Below are positions 17,301-24,963 of a stretch of 64,000 nt of DNA, one piece after another. Under the pieces are notes generated by a model. It made no database searches, had not been told where the DNA came from, and worked only from the letters and a program-made list of their open reading frames with translations. How positions within the stretch are numbered: the stretch's first letter is position 1; each line of letters opens with the position of its first letter. Source of the stretch: Streptomyces sp. M92 (GTDB taxonomy: Bacteria > Actinomycetota > Actinomycetes > Streptomycetales > Streptomycetaceae); the NCBI RefSeq assembly GCF_028473745.1, contig NZ_CP101137.1:1798001-1862000 (forward strand). The letters are read 5' to 3'. The translations under genes and the position numbers were made by a program.

Positions 17301-18428
17301 GACCGGGTCGACCGCGGCGACCAGCTCGCCGAACGGCAGACCACCGTGCTCGGACGCGTCGCGCGTCACACGCCCGATCCGTTGGACCAGCGCGCGGAAG
17401 GTCGGGTCACCGGAGAGGTCCGCGCGCAGCACCCGCAGGTCCGTGAAGAGTCCGATCACCGAGGACACCTCGTCGTGCTGCCGGGTCGTCTCGGGCGAGC
17501 CGATCACCAGGTCGTCCAGGCCGGTGTAGCGGTGCAGCAGGGTGAAGAAGGCGGCGACGAGGACGTCGAACGGACTCGCGCCCTCCTGCCGGGCCAGCTC
17601 CTGCGCCCGTTCCAGCGCCTCGTGCCCGAGGGCGAAGCCGGCTCTGCCGCCCGCGCGGGTCCGCGTCTCGCCCCGGGGCCGGTCGGCCGGGAACTCCAGC
17701 ACCTCGGCACCCGCGAGCTTGTCGCGCCAGTACGCGGCGAGTCGGCCCCGGTCGCCGCCGAGGCGGTCGCGCTGCCATACGGCGTAGTCCGGGTACTGCA
17801 CGGGCAGGTCGGGCAGTCGCGGTGCGCCACCCTCGCGCGACGACCGGTAGGTTTCGGCGAGTTCGCGCAGCAGCAGGTCACGCGACGAGGCGTCGCAGAC
17901 GACGGCGGGCACGTCGAAGAGGAACAGGTGGTCGTCCGGGGCCACCTTGACCAGCATCGCGCGCCACATCGGCGTGCGGTTCACGTCGAACGGGCTCGCG
18001 ACCTGTCGCTCGACCAGTGCCCGGGCCGCGGCCAGCCTCTGCCCGTGGTCCTCGCCCTCCGCTTCGAGGACCGGCATCTCGACCGGGACCGTGGCCACGA
18101 CGACCTGCATCGGGCCGCCCTCGCGCTGCGCGATCGAGGTCCGCAGCGCCTCATGCCTCGCCACGGTCGCGGACAGCGCAGAGTGCAACGCCTCCGCGTT
18201 CAGCTCACCCCGCAGACGCAGGCACAGCGGGGTGCCGGGGACGCCCGGTGCCGGGTGGTGGAGGAACCGGAGCGACTCCTGCTCGTACGACAGGGGCGTC
18301 GGGCCCGTGTCACCGCGTGACGTCGGGCCACGCCTCGTCGCGGCCTTCGCATGCTCCCTGAGCCGGGCGAGGAACCGTGCGCGGCGCTGAACGGGCAACG
18401 CGGCGAGGCGCTGGGCCATGTCTGTCAC
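14343..18428 (-). CDS. NRPS module C*-A-PCP-TE with degenerate condensation motif
   Basis: A 1361-residue synthetase. The condensation domain spans about 45-470, but its HHxxxDG site reads PAVVCDA (residues 174-180), so the catalytic His is replaced. The adenylation domain (about 490-990) has YTSGSTGKPKG and YRTGDLV, and its last lysine lies in SSGKVDWRR. The pocket read by hand is D-V-F-D-F-G-G-V-T-K, which I cannot match to a known amino acid. The PCP has LAGGNSLQ, and the C-terminal thioesterase has GWSYGG and a late His in GDHYTLF. The start overlaps the LysK-like gene by four bases. It may load, carry and release the azabicyclic or another unusual amino acid, with the condensation domain perhaps structural. 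Confidence 0.93.
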   Translation of the reverse strand: MTDMAQRLAALPVQRRARFLARLREHAKAATRRGPTSRGDTGPTPLSYEQESLRFLHHPAPGVPGTPLCLRLRGELNAEALHSALSATVARHEALRTSIAQREGGPMQVVVATVPVEMPVLEAEGEDHGQRLAAARALVERQVASPFDVNRTPMWRAMLVKVAPDDHLFLFDVPAVVCDASSRDLLLRELAETYRSSREGGAPRLPDLPVQYPDYAVWQRDRLGGDRGRLAAYWRDKLAGAEVLEFPADRPRGETRTRAGGRAGFALGHEALERAQELARQEGASPFDVLVAAFFTLLHRYTGLDDLVIGSPETTRQHDEVSSVIGLFTDLRVLRADLSGDPTFRALVQRIGRVTRDASEHGGLPFGELVAAVDPVVGPSCSPIFQIVFGVEHAAPPAGLSDLSVSPEDVRTGTTPFDMTWTLVEQPDSGADPHLAIDFDTDLFDAESIARFARHYDGLLHTLTATPDAPLSAVEMLSPADKEFLARAAQGPVRPIRESTVVAEFEARVQEAPDSVAVVVDGVGTSYADLNAGANRLAALLRRHGVEPGARVGLCLGRNVDVPTAMLAVLKTGAAYVPLDPAHPPGRVAEIAADADLGVVIAHAGADRALSEVHVPVLTLDDVRGALAALPDHNPPLAARSSDVAYVIYTSGSTGKPKGVLLEHRGLVNFVDSTRELFDLTPADRVLGFASITFDVSVFETFSALLTGARVCLATDEERLSVDRLQSLMEQAGVTVVDLPPTVMPLLEPERFTDLRIAFVGGEAFSGELVNRWNPGRRLFNGYGPTECTVTMIVEECPGTWDVSPPIGLPMTNHVAHVLDRDLRQVPIGVPGELVIGGGGLARGYLNRDELTAQKFIADPFGTAPGGRLYRTGDLVKRLADGRLVFLGRIDQQVKIRGLRIELGEVESALTGFDGIGPVSVRAWTDDKGAKHLVGYLTGITEHQAPAVREYLGAHLPSYMIPSYFVVLDELPLTSSGKVDWRRLPAPDLSRAGEEHSDESLTATERGLLREVLAPLLRDDRIGVRDDFFLAGGNSLQAVQLMSAINRRFGVEIALGDFFASPTVAHLAATIDAVRAARGDDDGDPLDAWESLSRQEVARTAGPGEDRAPVVMRASGPAQAILLHPSGGALFCYVPLVRALREDVGVTGFAADPRDASVAPRDGLATTASRIARYLVETGLPRSCCLAGWSYGGVLAFEVARQIEQKTGERPPVVLLDAAYDEDSVRLDEETVRQRFVHDVVRLTGRDGPRVRAVLDPAAGVADVGRTLTGFGIELTEAELTSRFETYRSCALSMQAYRPPGPYGGPVTVLTASSHIAVEEQWRAVCTGPFRAESVPGDHYTLFTETALSRVVAAIEETLAL

Positions 18429-19549
18429 CTGAGACTCCTCACGCGCGGTGGTGCGTCGTCCACCCGGCCGCCCGGGCGAACGGGCAGGTGTGCCAGCTCC
18501 GAGATGGCGGTGGTCAGCACGTCGATGCCGCGCTGGTAGTCCGAGAGCACGATGTGCTCGTCGTCGGCGTGATCGAGACTGCTGTCGCCCGGTCCGTAGG
18601 TCGCCATCGGGACGTCCCAGGCCTCCGCGAGCGTGTTCATGTCCGAGGTGGCCGTTTTCACCACCAGGCGCGGTCGGGCGTGCAGCCGCCGGATCCCGGA
18701 CACCAGCGCGCGGACAGCCGGGTCGGCCCGCCCCACTCGGCAGGCCGCGACCGAGTTCAGCACCTCGAGATCACCGGCCGACAGACGCGCACGCAGCTCG
18801 CTCACGAACCCGTCGACGTCGAACTCCGGTGGAGTGCGGACGCTGAGGTCCGCCGTCGCCGTGGTCAGGTCGCCGTTGAGCCGGCACAGGGTCGCGCCGG
18901 GCTGGTCGAACACGCCGTGGTCCATGTCCGGCCCGAGCAGCTCGACCAGCGCCTGCCAGCACGCGGCGGCCAGTTCGGACGCCTTGGGCGCCGGGTTGCT
19001 CGGGTGCGTGGCGGGACGCTTCACGGTGTAGCGCAGGTCGAGCTTGCCCTTGTAGCCGAGTACCACGCTGGACCAGCCGCTCGGTTCGCCGATGATCAGC
19101 GCGTCCGGCCGGTCGTGCGTGGCCCGGATCGCCATCGCTCCACGGGACTGCGGGGTTTCCTCCTCGACGACGCCGACCACCACGATCCGGCCGGGGAAGT
19201 CCACCGCCCCGGCCGCCGCGCAGATCATCGCCGCGAGCGGTCCCTTCGCGTCCACCGCGCCTCGGCCATAGAGACGTCCGTCCTCGGAACGGACCAGGAC
19301 ATGGCCCGGGACGGTGTCCATGTGCCCGAGGAGCATCAGGGTCGGGCCGGCACCGCGCTCGATCGTGCCGATCACGTTGCCCACGCCGTCGATGTGGGCC
19401 TCGAACCCCAGGGCCGACATCGCCTCGGCCAAGTAGTCGGCCAGCGCGCGCTCCTGGTAGGAGGAGGAGGGGATCTCCAGCATGTTGCGCAGCAGTCCGG
19501 CGGCGTACGTCTCGGTGACGGTGCCGGACGAAGTGAACGCCCAGTTCAT
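18425..19549 (-). CDS. lysK: LysK-like M20 hydrolase (releases product from the LysW carrier)
   Basis: A 374-residue zinc peptidase of the ArgE/DapE/LysK family. Zinc ligands are visible in order: His in LLGHMDTVPG, Asp in GRGAVDAKGP, the Glu pair in VVEEETPQSRGA, an acid in IIGEPSGW, and a late His in SSLDHADDEH. In carrier-protein pathways LysK cuts the isopeptide bond between the carrier's C-terminal Glu and the finished amino acid. It follows LysX with an ATGA overlap and precedes the NRPS with another overlap, so release and NRPS loading are translated together. The ATG at 19549 was chosen from that overlap and from family length. Confidence 0.9.
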   Translation of the reverse strand: MNWAFTSSGTVTETYAAGLLRNMLEIPSSSYQERALADYLAEAMSALGFEAHIDGVGNVIGTIERGAGPTLMLLGHMDTVPGHVLVRSEDGRLYGRGAVDAKGPLAAMICAAAGAVDFPGRIVVVGVVEEETPQSRGAMAIRATHDRPDALIIGEPSGWSSVVLGYKGKLDLRYTVKRPATHPSNPAPKASELAAACWQALVELLGPDMDHGVFDQPGATLCRLNGDLTTATADLSVRTPPEFDVDGFVSELRARLSAGDLEVLNSVAACRVGRADPAVRALVSGIRRLHARPRLVVKTATSDMNTLAEAWDVPMATYGPGDSSLDHADDEHIVLSDYQRGIDVLTTAISELAHLPVRPGGRVDDAPPRVRSLR

Positions 19550-20424
19550 CGTTGCGCCCGTTCCAGTAGGTGGTCGACGACGAGGTCCGCGACATCGACC
19601 CGATCGCCGAGTGCGGATTGGAAACCGGTGAACTCGACCCGGTGGTTGACCTCCAGGACCAGCAGCCGACCGTCCTGGTCCTCGATCAGATCGACACCGG
19701 CGATCTCGGCGCCGACGGCCGTGGCCGCGTCGAGGGAGAGTTTGGCGATCTCCGGTGTCACCTCGCACGGCCTGGCCTGTCCGCCGAGTGCCACATTGGT
19801 CCGCAGGGACTCGCTGGTCCGGTAGACGGCGCCCAGCACCTGACCACCGACCACGATCACCCTGATGTCCCTGTCCGGCTTGTCGATGAGCTCCTGCACG
19901 TACCCGAGATGCGACTGCGGTCCGGGCAGCGCGGCGACGTACTCGAGCACACCTTCGGCACTGGCGCGGTCGGGCAGCCGGGCCACCAGCCGGCCCCACG
20001 AGCCGACCAGCGGTTTGATCAGTGCCGGGTAGCCGATGGAGTCAAGGGCGTCCAGCGCCGCCTGCGGAGTGAGGCCGAGCGCGGTGCGCGGTGTCGGCAC
20101 CCGAGAGGCCTCCAGGGCCATGGTGGTGCGCCACTTGTCCCCGCACACCTCGGTCGCCTCCGCGCTGTTGACCACCTCGACTCCGGCCGCGGCGAGGCTG
20201 CGGGCGGCGTAGGCCGCGCGGACCTGGCCTATCTCGCGGTTCAGCGCGCAAGTCCACGGCACGTCGCACCGGCCGGCCAGGAACCACTGTCGGCGCGTGT
20301 CGACGTGGTCGACGGGCACACCGCGCCGGTCGAATGCGTCGAACAGTCTCTTCTCGTCCGCGCCGACCCGGCTGGCGAGTATGGCGATCTTGCGGCCACT
20401 TGGGCGCTCTGATGCCGCTGACAC
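19546..20424 (-). CDS. lysX: LysX-like ATP-grasp ligase (attaches amino acid to LysW carrier)
   Basis: A 292-residue ATP-grasp ligase of the RimK/LysX family. Recognisable parts are the pre-grasp N-terminus (KIAILASRVGADEKRLFDAF), an ATP lysine in YPALIKPLVGSWGR, VQELIDKPDRDIRVIVVGG, and the metal-binding LEVNHRVEFTGF, which is characteristic of LysX/ArgX. These enzymes join the alpha-amino group of glutamate or aminoadipate to the gamma-carboxyl of the carrier's C-terminal Glu. The matching LysW, with an EDWGE tail, is at 35927. It heads the minus-strand operon, facing the sulfotransferase operon across a 248-base spacer. Confidence 0.92.
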   Translation of the reverse strand: MSAASERPSGRKIAILASRVGADEKRLFDAFDRRGVPVDHVDTRRQWFLAGRCDVPWTCALNREIGQVRAAYAARSLAAAGVEVVNSAEATEVCGDKWRTTMALEASRVPTPRTALGLTPQAALDALDSIGYPALIKPLVGSWGRLVARLPDRASAEGVLEYVAALPGPQSHLGYVQELIDKPDRDIRVIVVGGQVLGAVYRTSESLRTNVALGGQARPCEVTPEIAKLSLDAATAVGAEIAGVDLIEDQDGRLLVLEVNHRVEFTGFQSALGDRVDVADLVVDHLLERAQR

Positions 20425-20672
20425 ATGACCTCCGTATTAGGGCCCCCGGTTCACAGGGCGGCACACCGGCTTACCGCGTGGAAAGAAAACTACGAGTGCG
20501 CCGGCACCGTATGCGTCCGCGTCAAGAGTATTCGCGGGGGCGTGTTTCGTTGACTTCTCGTCCCTTGGTTTGCGAATTCTGGTTACCTCGCCCGGGCCGC
20601 CATCGTGTCACTCTCGAATTGATTCGAACGCCGCCGCAATGGTTTACGGCCAGCAGGGAAGAGGGGGAAAAC
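20425..20672 (+). other. Divergent promoter region between lysX and sulfotransferase operons
   Basis: A 248-base spacer, more AT-rich than its flanks, from which two long operons diverge. TTGACT at 20550-20555 is a possible -35 box for the rightward operon, but no clear -10 follows at 17-18 bases. It should contain promoters in both directions; I cannot place them confidently. Confidence 0.5.
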
Positions 20673-21404
20673 GTGGTACATCAACCGGAGCGGATCCCGG
20701 TGCTCGCTCTGTGGAGCGCACCACGCTGCCGCTCAACCGCCTTCGCGCGGATGATGGCCGAGCGGGGCGACTGTGCCGTCGTGCACGAGCCGTTCTCCCG
20801 GGTCGTCGACTTCGGTGAGGTGGAGGTCGACGACACGGTCGCGCACAACGAGCGGGACGTGCTCGCGGCGTTGCGGGCCATGGCGGCCAGGAAGCCGGTG
20901 TTCTTCAAGGACACCACGGACTTCCACTACCCGGCGCTTCTCGCCGACGGGTCCTTCCTCTCGGCGGCGACCCACACCTTCATCATCCGGGACCCGGCCG
21001 AGGCCATCGCGTCGCACCATGCGCTCCACCCGGGCCTCGGTCGCGACGAGATCGGCTTCGCCCGGCTGTACGAGATCTTCACGGCCGTGCAGGCCGCCAC
21101 CGGCAGCACGCCAGTCGTGATCGACTCCGACGATCTGCTCGACCGGCCGGAGGACACCGTGCGGGCCTACTGCGCGGCGGTGGGCATCGACTTCCGTCCG
21201 GACGCGCTGAGCTGGGCGCCGGGCATGCGGCCGGAATGGCAGTCGACCAGCAAGTGGCACAGGTCGACCAGCGAGACGACGGCCTTCACGCGGGTCAGGA
21301 GCGGCGGAGCGGAGGCGGTCGAGGCGGACCCTGTGCTGCGCGCCTACCGCGATCACCACCAGCCGTACTACGAGAAACTGCGCGCCGCCGCGCTCCAGCC
21401 GTGA
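20673..21404 (+). CDS. PAPS-dependent sulfotransferase (candidate aziridine-forming step)
   Basis: A 243-residue sulfotransferase. The 5'-phosphosulfate loop is seen in LWSAPRCRSTAFARMM (about 10-25), the 3'-phosphate segment in FIIRDPAEAIASHH, and a possible catalytic His in VVHEPFSR. The GTG at 20673 follows GAGGGGG. PAPS supply genes (cysC, cysD, cysN) are in the same window. In vazabitide and ficellomycin pathways a sulfotransferase sulfates a hydroxyl of the LysW-derived amino acid, and loss of sulfate closes the aziridine of the azabicyclohexane. The co-occurrence here with LysW and transketolase supports the same role. A simple sulfated final product is the alternative. Confidence 0.85.
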   Translation: MVHQPERIPVLALWSAPRCRSTAFARMMAERGDCAVVHEPFSRVVDFGEVEVDDTVAHNERDVLAALRAMAARKPVFFKDTTDFHYPALLADGSFLSAATHTFIIRDPAEAIASHHALHPGLGRDEIGFARLYEIFTAVQAATGSTPVVIDSDDLLDRPEDTVRAYCAAVGIDFRPDALSWAPGMRPEWQSTSKWHRSTSETTAFTRVRSGGAEAVEADPVLRAYRDHHQPYYEKLRAAALQP

Positions 21405-21501
21405 GCCCGCCGGCCGAGATCGTCGGCTGGTGGGGCGGGCAGCGCCCGCCCCACACCGCGTATCGACAGGTACGCGGCAATCGAGGCAGGAGGAGCGTGA
21501 C

Positions 21502-22548
21502 ATGCCAGCAGTCGTGAGCGCCGTCGACCGGCCCGCCGAGGCGGCGGTGGACGTCGCAGTCGTGGGCGCGGGACCCGCCGGGCTGTACGCCGCGTACTAC
21601 GCCGGATTCCGGGGCCTGTCGGCCGCGGTGGTCGACGCGCTCGACGAGCCCGGCGGCCAGGTGTCCGCTCTCTACCCGGAGAAGCTGCTGTACGACGTGG
21701 CCGGTTACCCCGCCGTCAAGGGGCGGCAGCTGATCGACAACCTGCTGGAGCAGGCCGCCCCGTTCGATACGCGGTACCTGCTCGGCCGGACGGTGGTCGG
21801 CCTCGCCCGCCGAACCGGAGGCTGGACCCTGAGCACCGACGACGGCGGCACAGTGGACGCCGGAGCCGTGGTGATCGCCGCCGGGCTGGGCAGGTTCGCG
21901 CCTCGCAGGCTGCCCTGCTCGGTGCCGTACGAGGGCAGGGGCGTCGCCTACCACGTCCCGCGTCTGGAGGCGCACGCGGGACGGGACGTAGTCGTGGTCG
22001 GCGGCGGCGACAGTGCCGTGGACTGGGCGCTGGCCCTGGCCCCGCTGGCCCGCAGCACGACCCTCGTCCACCGGCGGGGCACCTTCCGCGCCCACGAGTA
22101 CAGCGTCCGGCAGCTGTACGCCTCCGCCGTCCGGGTCGTCACCGACGCCGAGGTGGTCGCCTGCCACGGTGCCCAACGGCTCGAGCAGGTCGAGATCCGA
22201 CGAGGCGAGGAGGTGTTCACCCTGCCGTCGCAGGCGCTGGTCGCCGCCCTCGGCTTCACCTCCGGCCTCGGTCCCGTCGCCGAGTGGGGAATCGACCTGG
22301 AGCACCGCAGGATCCGGGTCGACCGGTCCATGAGCACCAACCTGCCCGGCGTCCACGCGGTCGGCGACGTGTGCACCTACCCGGGCCGCGTCCCGCTGAT
22401 CACCGTCGGCTTCGGCGAGGCCGGCACCGCTGTGAACCACGCGGCCGTGACCCTGCGCCCCGGCGAACGGCTCGCGCCCGAGCACTCCTCCGACACGTTC
22501 CCCGGTGCACGCGACCGCGCGGCCGTCCCGTCCGCGTCGGCCGCGTGA
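21502..22548 (+). CDS. Ferredoxin-NAD(P)+ reductase, thioredoxin-reductase-like
   Basis: A 348-residue FAD enzyme of the type 2 ferredoxin reductase group. It has the FAD-binding VVGAGPAGLYAAYYAG at the N-terminus, the NAD(P) loop VVVVGGGDSAVDWAL in the middle with an HRR nearby, and a C-terminal VGDVCTYPG. It lacks the CxxC of true thioredoxin reductases. GGAGGAG sits just before the ATG at 21502; a longer frame begins at 21430 without family similarity. It precedes a 2Fe-2S ferredoxin and a membrane desaturase and so probably supplies electrons to the desaturase. Confidence 0.88.
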   Translation: MPAVVSAVDRPAEAAVDVAVVGAGPAGLYAAYYAGFRGLSAAVVDALDEPGGQVSALYPEKLLYDVAGYPAVKGRQLIDNLLEQAAPFDTRYLLGRTVVGLARRTGGWTLSTDDGGTVDAGAVVIAAGLGRFAPRRLPCSVPYEGRGVAYHVPRLEAHAGRDVVVVGGGDSAVDWALALAPLARSTTLVHRRGTFRAHEYSVRQLYASAVRVVTDAEVVACHGAQRLEQVEIRRGEEVFTLPSQALVAALGFTSGLGPVAEWGIDLEHRRIRVDRSMSTNLPGVHAVGDVCTYPGRVPLITVGFGEAGTAVNHAAVTLRPGERLAPEHSSDTFPGARDRAAVPSASAA

Positions 22549-22622
22549 CACCGGCGCCTCGGTCACCGCATCGTGTCCCGCGCGCCGGGATGCCCGACCC
22601 GCCTCAAGGGGGCTGCACAGCA

Positions 22623-22919
22623 ATGCCGCTCAACAAACTCACCCTTATGCCCGACAGGGTGGAGATCCTGCTGCCCGACGGCTCCTGCCTCACCGACATC
22701 GAGTACGAGAGGCCGGAACAGCTGATCCCGTTCGGGTGCCGCTCAGGCGCGTGCGGCGCCTGCGTCATCGAGGTCCTCGACGGCTCCGCGTCGCTCGGGG
22801 AGGCCGATCCCGACGAGAGGGACTTCCTCGAGGACCTCGGCCGGGCCGACGGGAACCACCGGCTCGCCTGCCAGTGCCGCCTCCTGGGCGCTGCGACCGT
22901 TCGCGTCGTGCAGCAGTGA
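22623..22919 (+). CDS. 2Fe-2S ferredoxin
   Basis: A 98-residue plant-type ferredoxin fold. Cluster ligands are the Cys in FGCRSGACGAC (Cx4CxxC) and the later Cys in LACQC. It is preceded by its reductase and followed by the desaturase, which indicates a dedicated electron chain NAD(P)H to reductase to ferredoxin to di-iron enzyme. The ATG at 22623 begins the fold (MPLNKLTLMPDRVEIL); the longer upstream frame is a shadow of the reductase gene. Confidence 0.9.
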   Translation: MPLNKLTLMPDRVEILLPDGSCLTDIEYERPEQLIPFGCRSGACGACVIEVLDGSASLGEADPDERDFLEDLGRADGNHRLACQCRLLGAATVRVVQQ

Positions 22920-22971
22920 GCGCAAGCCGGCACGGCTCCGCCTGCCCCCACCACCACCGTGGAGGAACACC

Positions 22972-23229
22972 GTGCGACAGCACACCGTGATCCCCGGCGT
23001 CGTGGACGGCACCGTCACGTCCTGCGTGGACGCCGACGGCCATGTCTCGCTCCGCATCACGATCCGCGACAGCGGCCTGCGGCCCGAGGAGGCCGACCAC
23101 ATCGAGGTCGTCCTCACCCAGCAGGACGCCCGTGCTCTCCTGCCGGCCCCCGAGCGGTCCGCGCCCGTGGCCTGCTCCGTCGGCGTCCGGCTGAACAGCG
23201 CGCCCTTCTCCGCCCTCTCCTCCCTCTAG
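22972..23229 (+). CDS. Small protein of unknown function in the desaturase block
   Basis: An 85-residue protein that I do not recognise. GGAGGAAC stands just before the GTG start at 22972. The sequence is mostly alternating polar and nonpolar (VDGTVTSCVDADGHVSLRITI), suggesting beta strands, with no membrane segment and no cofactor motif. It lies between ferredoxin and desaturase with short spacers, so it may be an accessory or stabilising subunit of that redox system. Confidence 0.55.
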   Translation: MRQHTVIPGVVDGTVTSCVDADGHVSLRITIRDSGLRPEEADHIEVVLTQQDARALLPAPERSAPVACSVGVRLNSAPFSALSSL

Positions 23230-23237
23230 GAGCCCCG

Positions 23238-24449
23238 ATGGCACTGCTCGACCAGCAAGGCTTCTCCGCCCCTGCCGCCGCGGTCCGTGACCCGCGCGAG
23301 TCCATGACCGTGCTGCCGGGATTCCTCCAGTTCCCGCTGACGGTCCTCACCGGCAAGGCGCTGCCCGGCCAGCGGTCGCCGGGCTGGACACCCACCTTCC
23401 ATCTGGTGACCGCCACCGCGTCCATGGCCGCCGGTGTCCTGCTCAGCACGCTGGCCTACGTCATGGGCGGGCCGTTCCTGCTGCTGCTCGCGGCCGGCTG
23501 GGCGGTGACCCTGCACGGAATGCGCAACCTGCGGATGATGATCTACCACCAGTGCTCGCACCGGAACATGTACCGCCGCCGCGGGCCGGACCGGGCCATA
23601 GGCCACGCCGTGTCCAGCCTCCTGGTCATCCAGAACTTCCAGCGCTACAGCCGCGAGCACGTCAGCGACCACCACGCGCTCGAGCACATGACCCTGAAGG
23701 ACCCCACGGTCCAGGCCTTCCTGGTCAGTCTGGGCCTGCACCCGGGCATGACCCGCCGCCACATGTGGCGCCGGCTCCTCGGCAAGCTGCTCTCCCCGCG
23801 CTTCCACTTCGCATTCGCCGTCTCCCGGGTGCGCTCCTTCTGGAGCGAGTCGGCGCGCACCGAGAAGGTGGCGGCCGTCACCCTCTACGGCACGCTCGCC
23901 CTGGTCACGGCGGTGACCGGCACCTGGCCGGCGCTGCTCGTCGTGTGGTTCGTGCCACTCGTCCCGCTCTTCCAGGTCAGCAACACCCTGCGGCTGTGCG
24001 TCAAGCACACCTTCCCCGAGCCCGGCCTGGAGGACCGGCGCAGCCGGGCGTACTTCGCCTCGCTGACCAACGCCATCTTTCTCGGCGACCCGGTCCCCGC
24101 GCCGCAGCTGCCCGTCGGGCGCCGCGCCCTGGCGTGGACGCGCTGGACCCTGCGGTTGCTGTTCGTGCACGCCCCGTCCCGCTACCTCGTGCTGACCGGC
24201 GACACCGTGGTCCACGACTTCCACCACCGCCACCCGCGCGCCGAGGACTGGCCGAACTACGTTTTCGCCCGCCAGGAGGACTCCGGCCGCCTCGCGCCGG
24301 GGCAGCCGCCCTACCACGAGGTATGGGGCCTGGTGCCCGCGATCAGCCACGTCTTCGACTCACTGGCCGCCGCCGACCCCGGCGAGTTCGACGTCGACCG
24401 GCTGAGGTCCGTGAGCAAGCGGGAGCTCTTCGCCGCGTTCGACGACTGA
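23238..24449 (+). CDS. Membrane fatty-acid-desaturase-like di-iron enzyme
   Basis: A 403-residue integral membrane protein with the histidine boxes of the desaturase/hydroxylase superfamily: HQCSH (104-108), HVSDHHALEH (141-150) and HDFHH (326-330). Hydrophobic stretches near 60-95 and 220-245 are membrane segments. The enzyme would use O2 and two electrons from the adjacent ferredoxin to desaturate or hydroxylate a hydrophobic or amino acid chain. The substrate is not evident; there is no fatty-acid synthase or PKS in the window, so an amino-acid-derived or carrier-bound substrate is possible. The start at 23238 lies eight bases after the stop of the 85-residue gene. Confidence 0.88.
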   Translation: MALLDQQGFSAPAAAVRDPRESMTVLPGFLQFPLTVLTGKALPGQRSPGWTPTFHLVTATASMAAGVLLSTLAYVMGGPFLLLLAAGWAVTLHGMRNLRMMIYHQCSHRNMYRRRGPDRAIGHAVSSLLVIQNFQRYSREHVSDHHALEHMTLKDPTVQAFLVSLGLHPGMTRRHMWRRLLGKLLSPRFHFAFAVSRVRSFWSESARTEKVAAVTLYGTLALVTAVTGTWPALLVVWFVPLVPLFQVSNTLRLCVKHTFPEPGLEDRRSRAYFASLTNAIFLGDPVPAPQLPVGRRALAWTRWTLRLLFVHAPSRYLVLTGDTVVHDFHHRHPRAEDWPNYVFARQEDSGRLAPGQPPYHEVWGLVPAISHVFDSLAAADPGEFDVDRLRSVSKRELFAAFDD

Positions 24450-24501
24450 CCGCACAGCCACCGGCACCCCACCAACGACCGCCCCCGAACCAGGAAGCTC
24501 G

Positions 24502-24963
24502 ATGCGTACTCTGCCGACCCAGCACCCCGCACCTCCCACCGTCGTCCTCGGCGTGGCGGCCAGCGACAGCCACGCGGTCGCCAACCACCTCATCGCCCAC
24601 TCCCTGCGCGGCCTCGGCTACCACGTCGTCAATCTCGGCACCTGCACGAGTGTCGAGGAGTTCGCCGAGGCCTGCGAGAAGCACCCGCAAGCCGAGGCCG
24701 TGGTCATCGGCAGTCTCAACGGACATGTCCACGAGGATCTGCGCGGTCTCGACCAGGCCAAGCGGTCGGGCCGGATCGCCTGCCCGGTCGTCGTCGGCGG
24801 CAACCTCTCCGTGGGCAGCCGCAAGGACGGCTCGGCCCACGACCGCCTGTACGCCGCCGGAGTGGACCACATCCTGGCCGACGCGGCCGAACTGCCCGGC
24901 CTGCTCGACCGGTTGCGGCTCGACCGCCGCGGTCCCAGGCTCACCGACCTGGCGGCGTCATGA
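24502..24963 (+). CDS. glmS: Glutamate mutase sigma subunit (cobalamin-binding)
   Basis: A 153-residue B12-binding domain of methylaspartate mutase. The cobalamin loop reads DSHAVA at 22-27: the Asp and axial His24 of DxHxxG are kept, but the Gly is Ala. Further family segments are VIGSLNGHVHEDLRGL and CPVVVGGNLSVG. With the epsilon subunit it would convert L-glutamate to (2S,3S)-3-methylaspartate by an adenosylcobalamin radical carbon shift. Its stop overlaps the start of the epsilon gene (ATGA). Confidence 0.9.
   Translation: MRTLPTQHPAPPTVVLGVAASDSHAVANHLIAHSLRGLGYHVVNLGTCTSVEEFAEACEKHPQAEAVVIGSLNGHVHEDLRGLDQAKRSGRIACPVVVGGNLSVGSRKDGSAHDRLYAAGVDHILADAAELPGLLDRLRLDRRGPRLTDLAAS

Noticed and set aside
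20550-20580. Sigma-70-like promoter with TTGACT
   Set aside because: No acceptable -10 hexamer lies 16-19 bases downstream, so only a general promoter region is reported.
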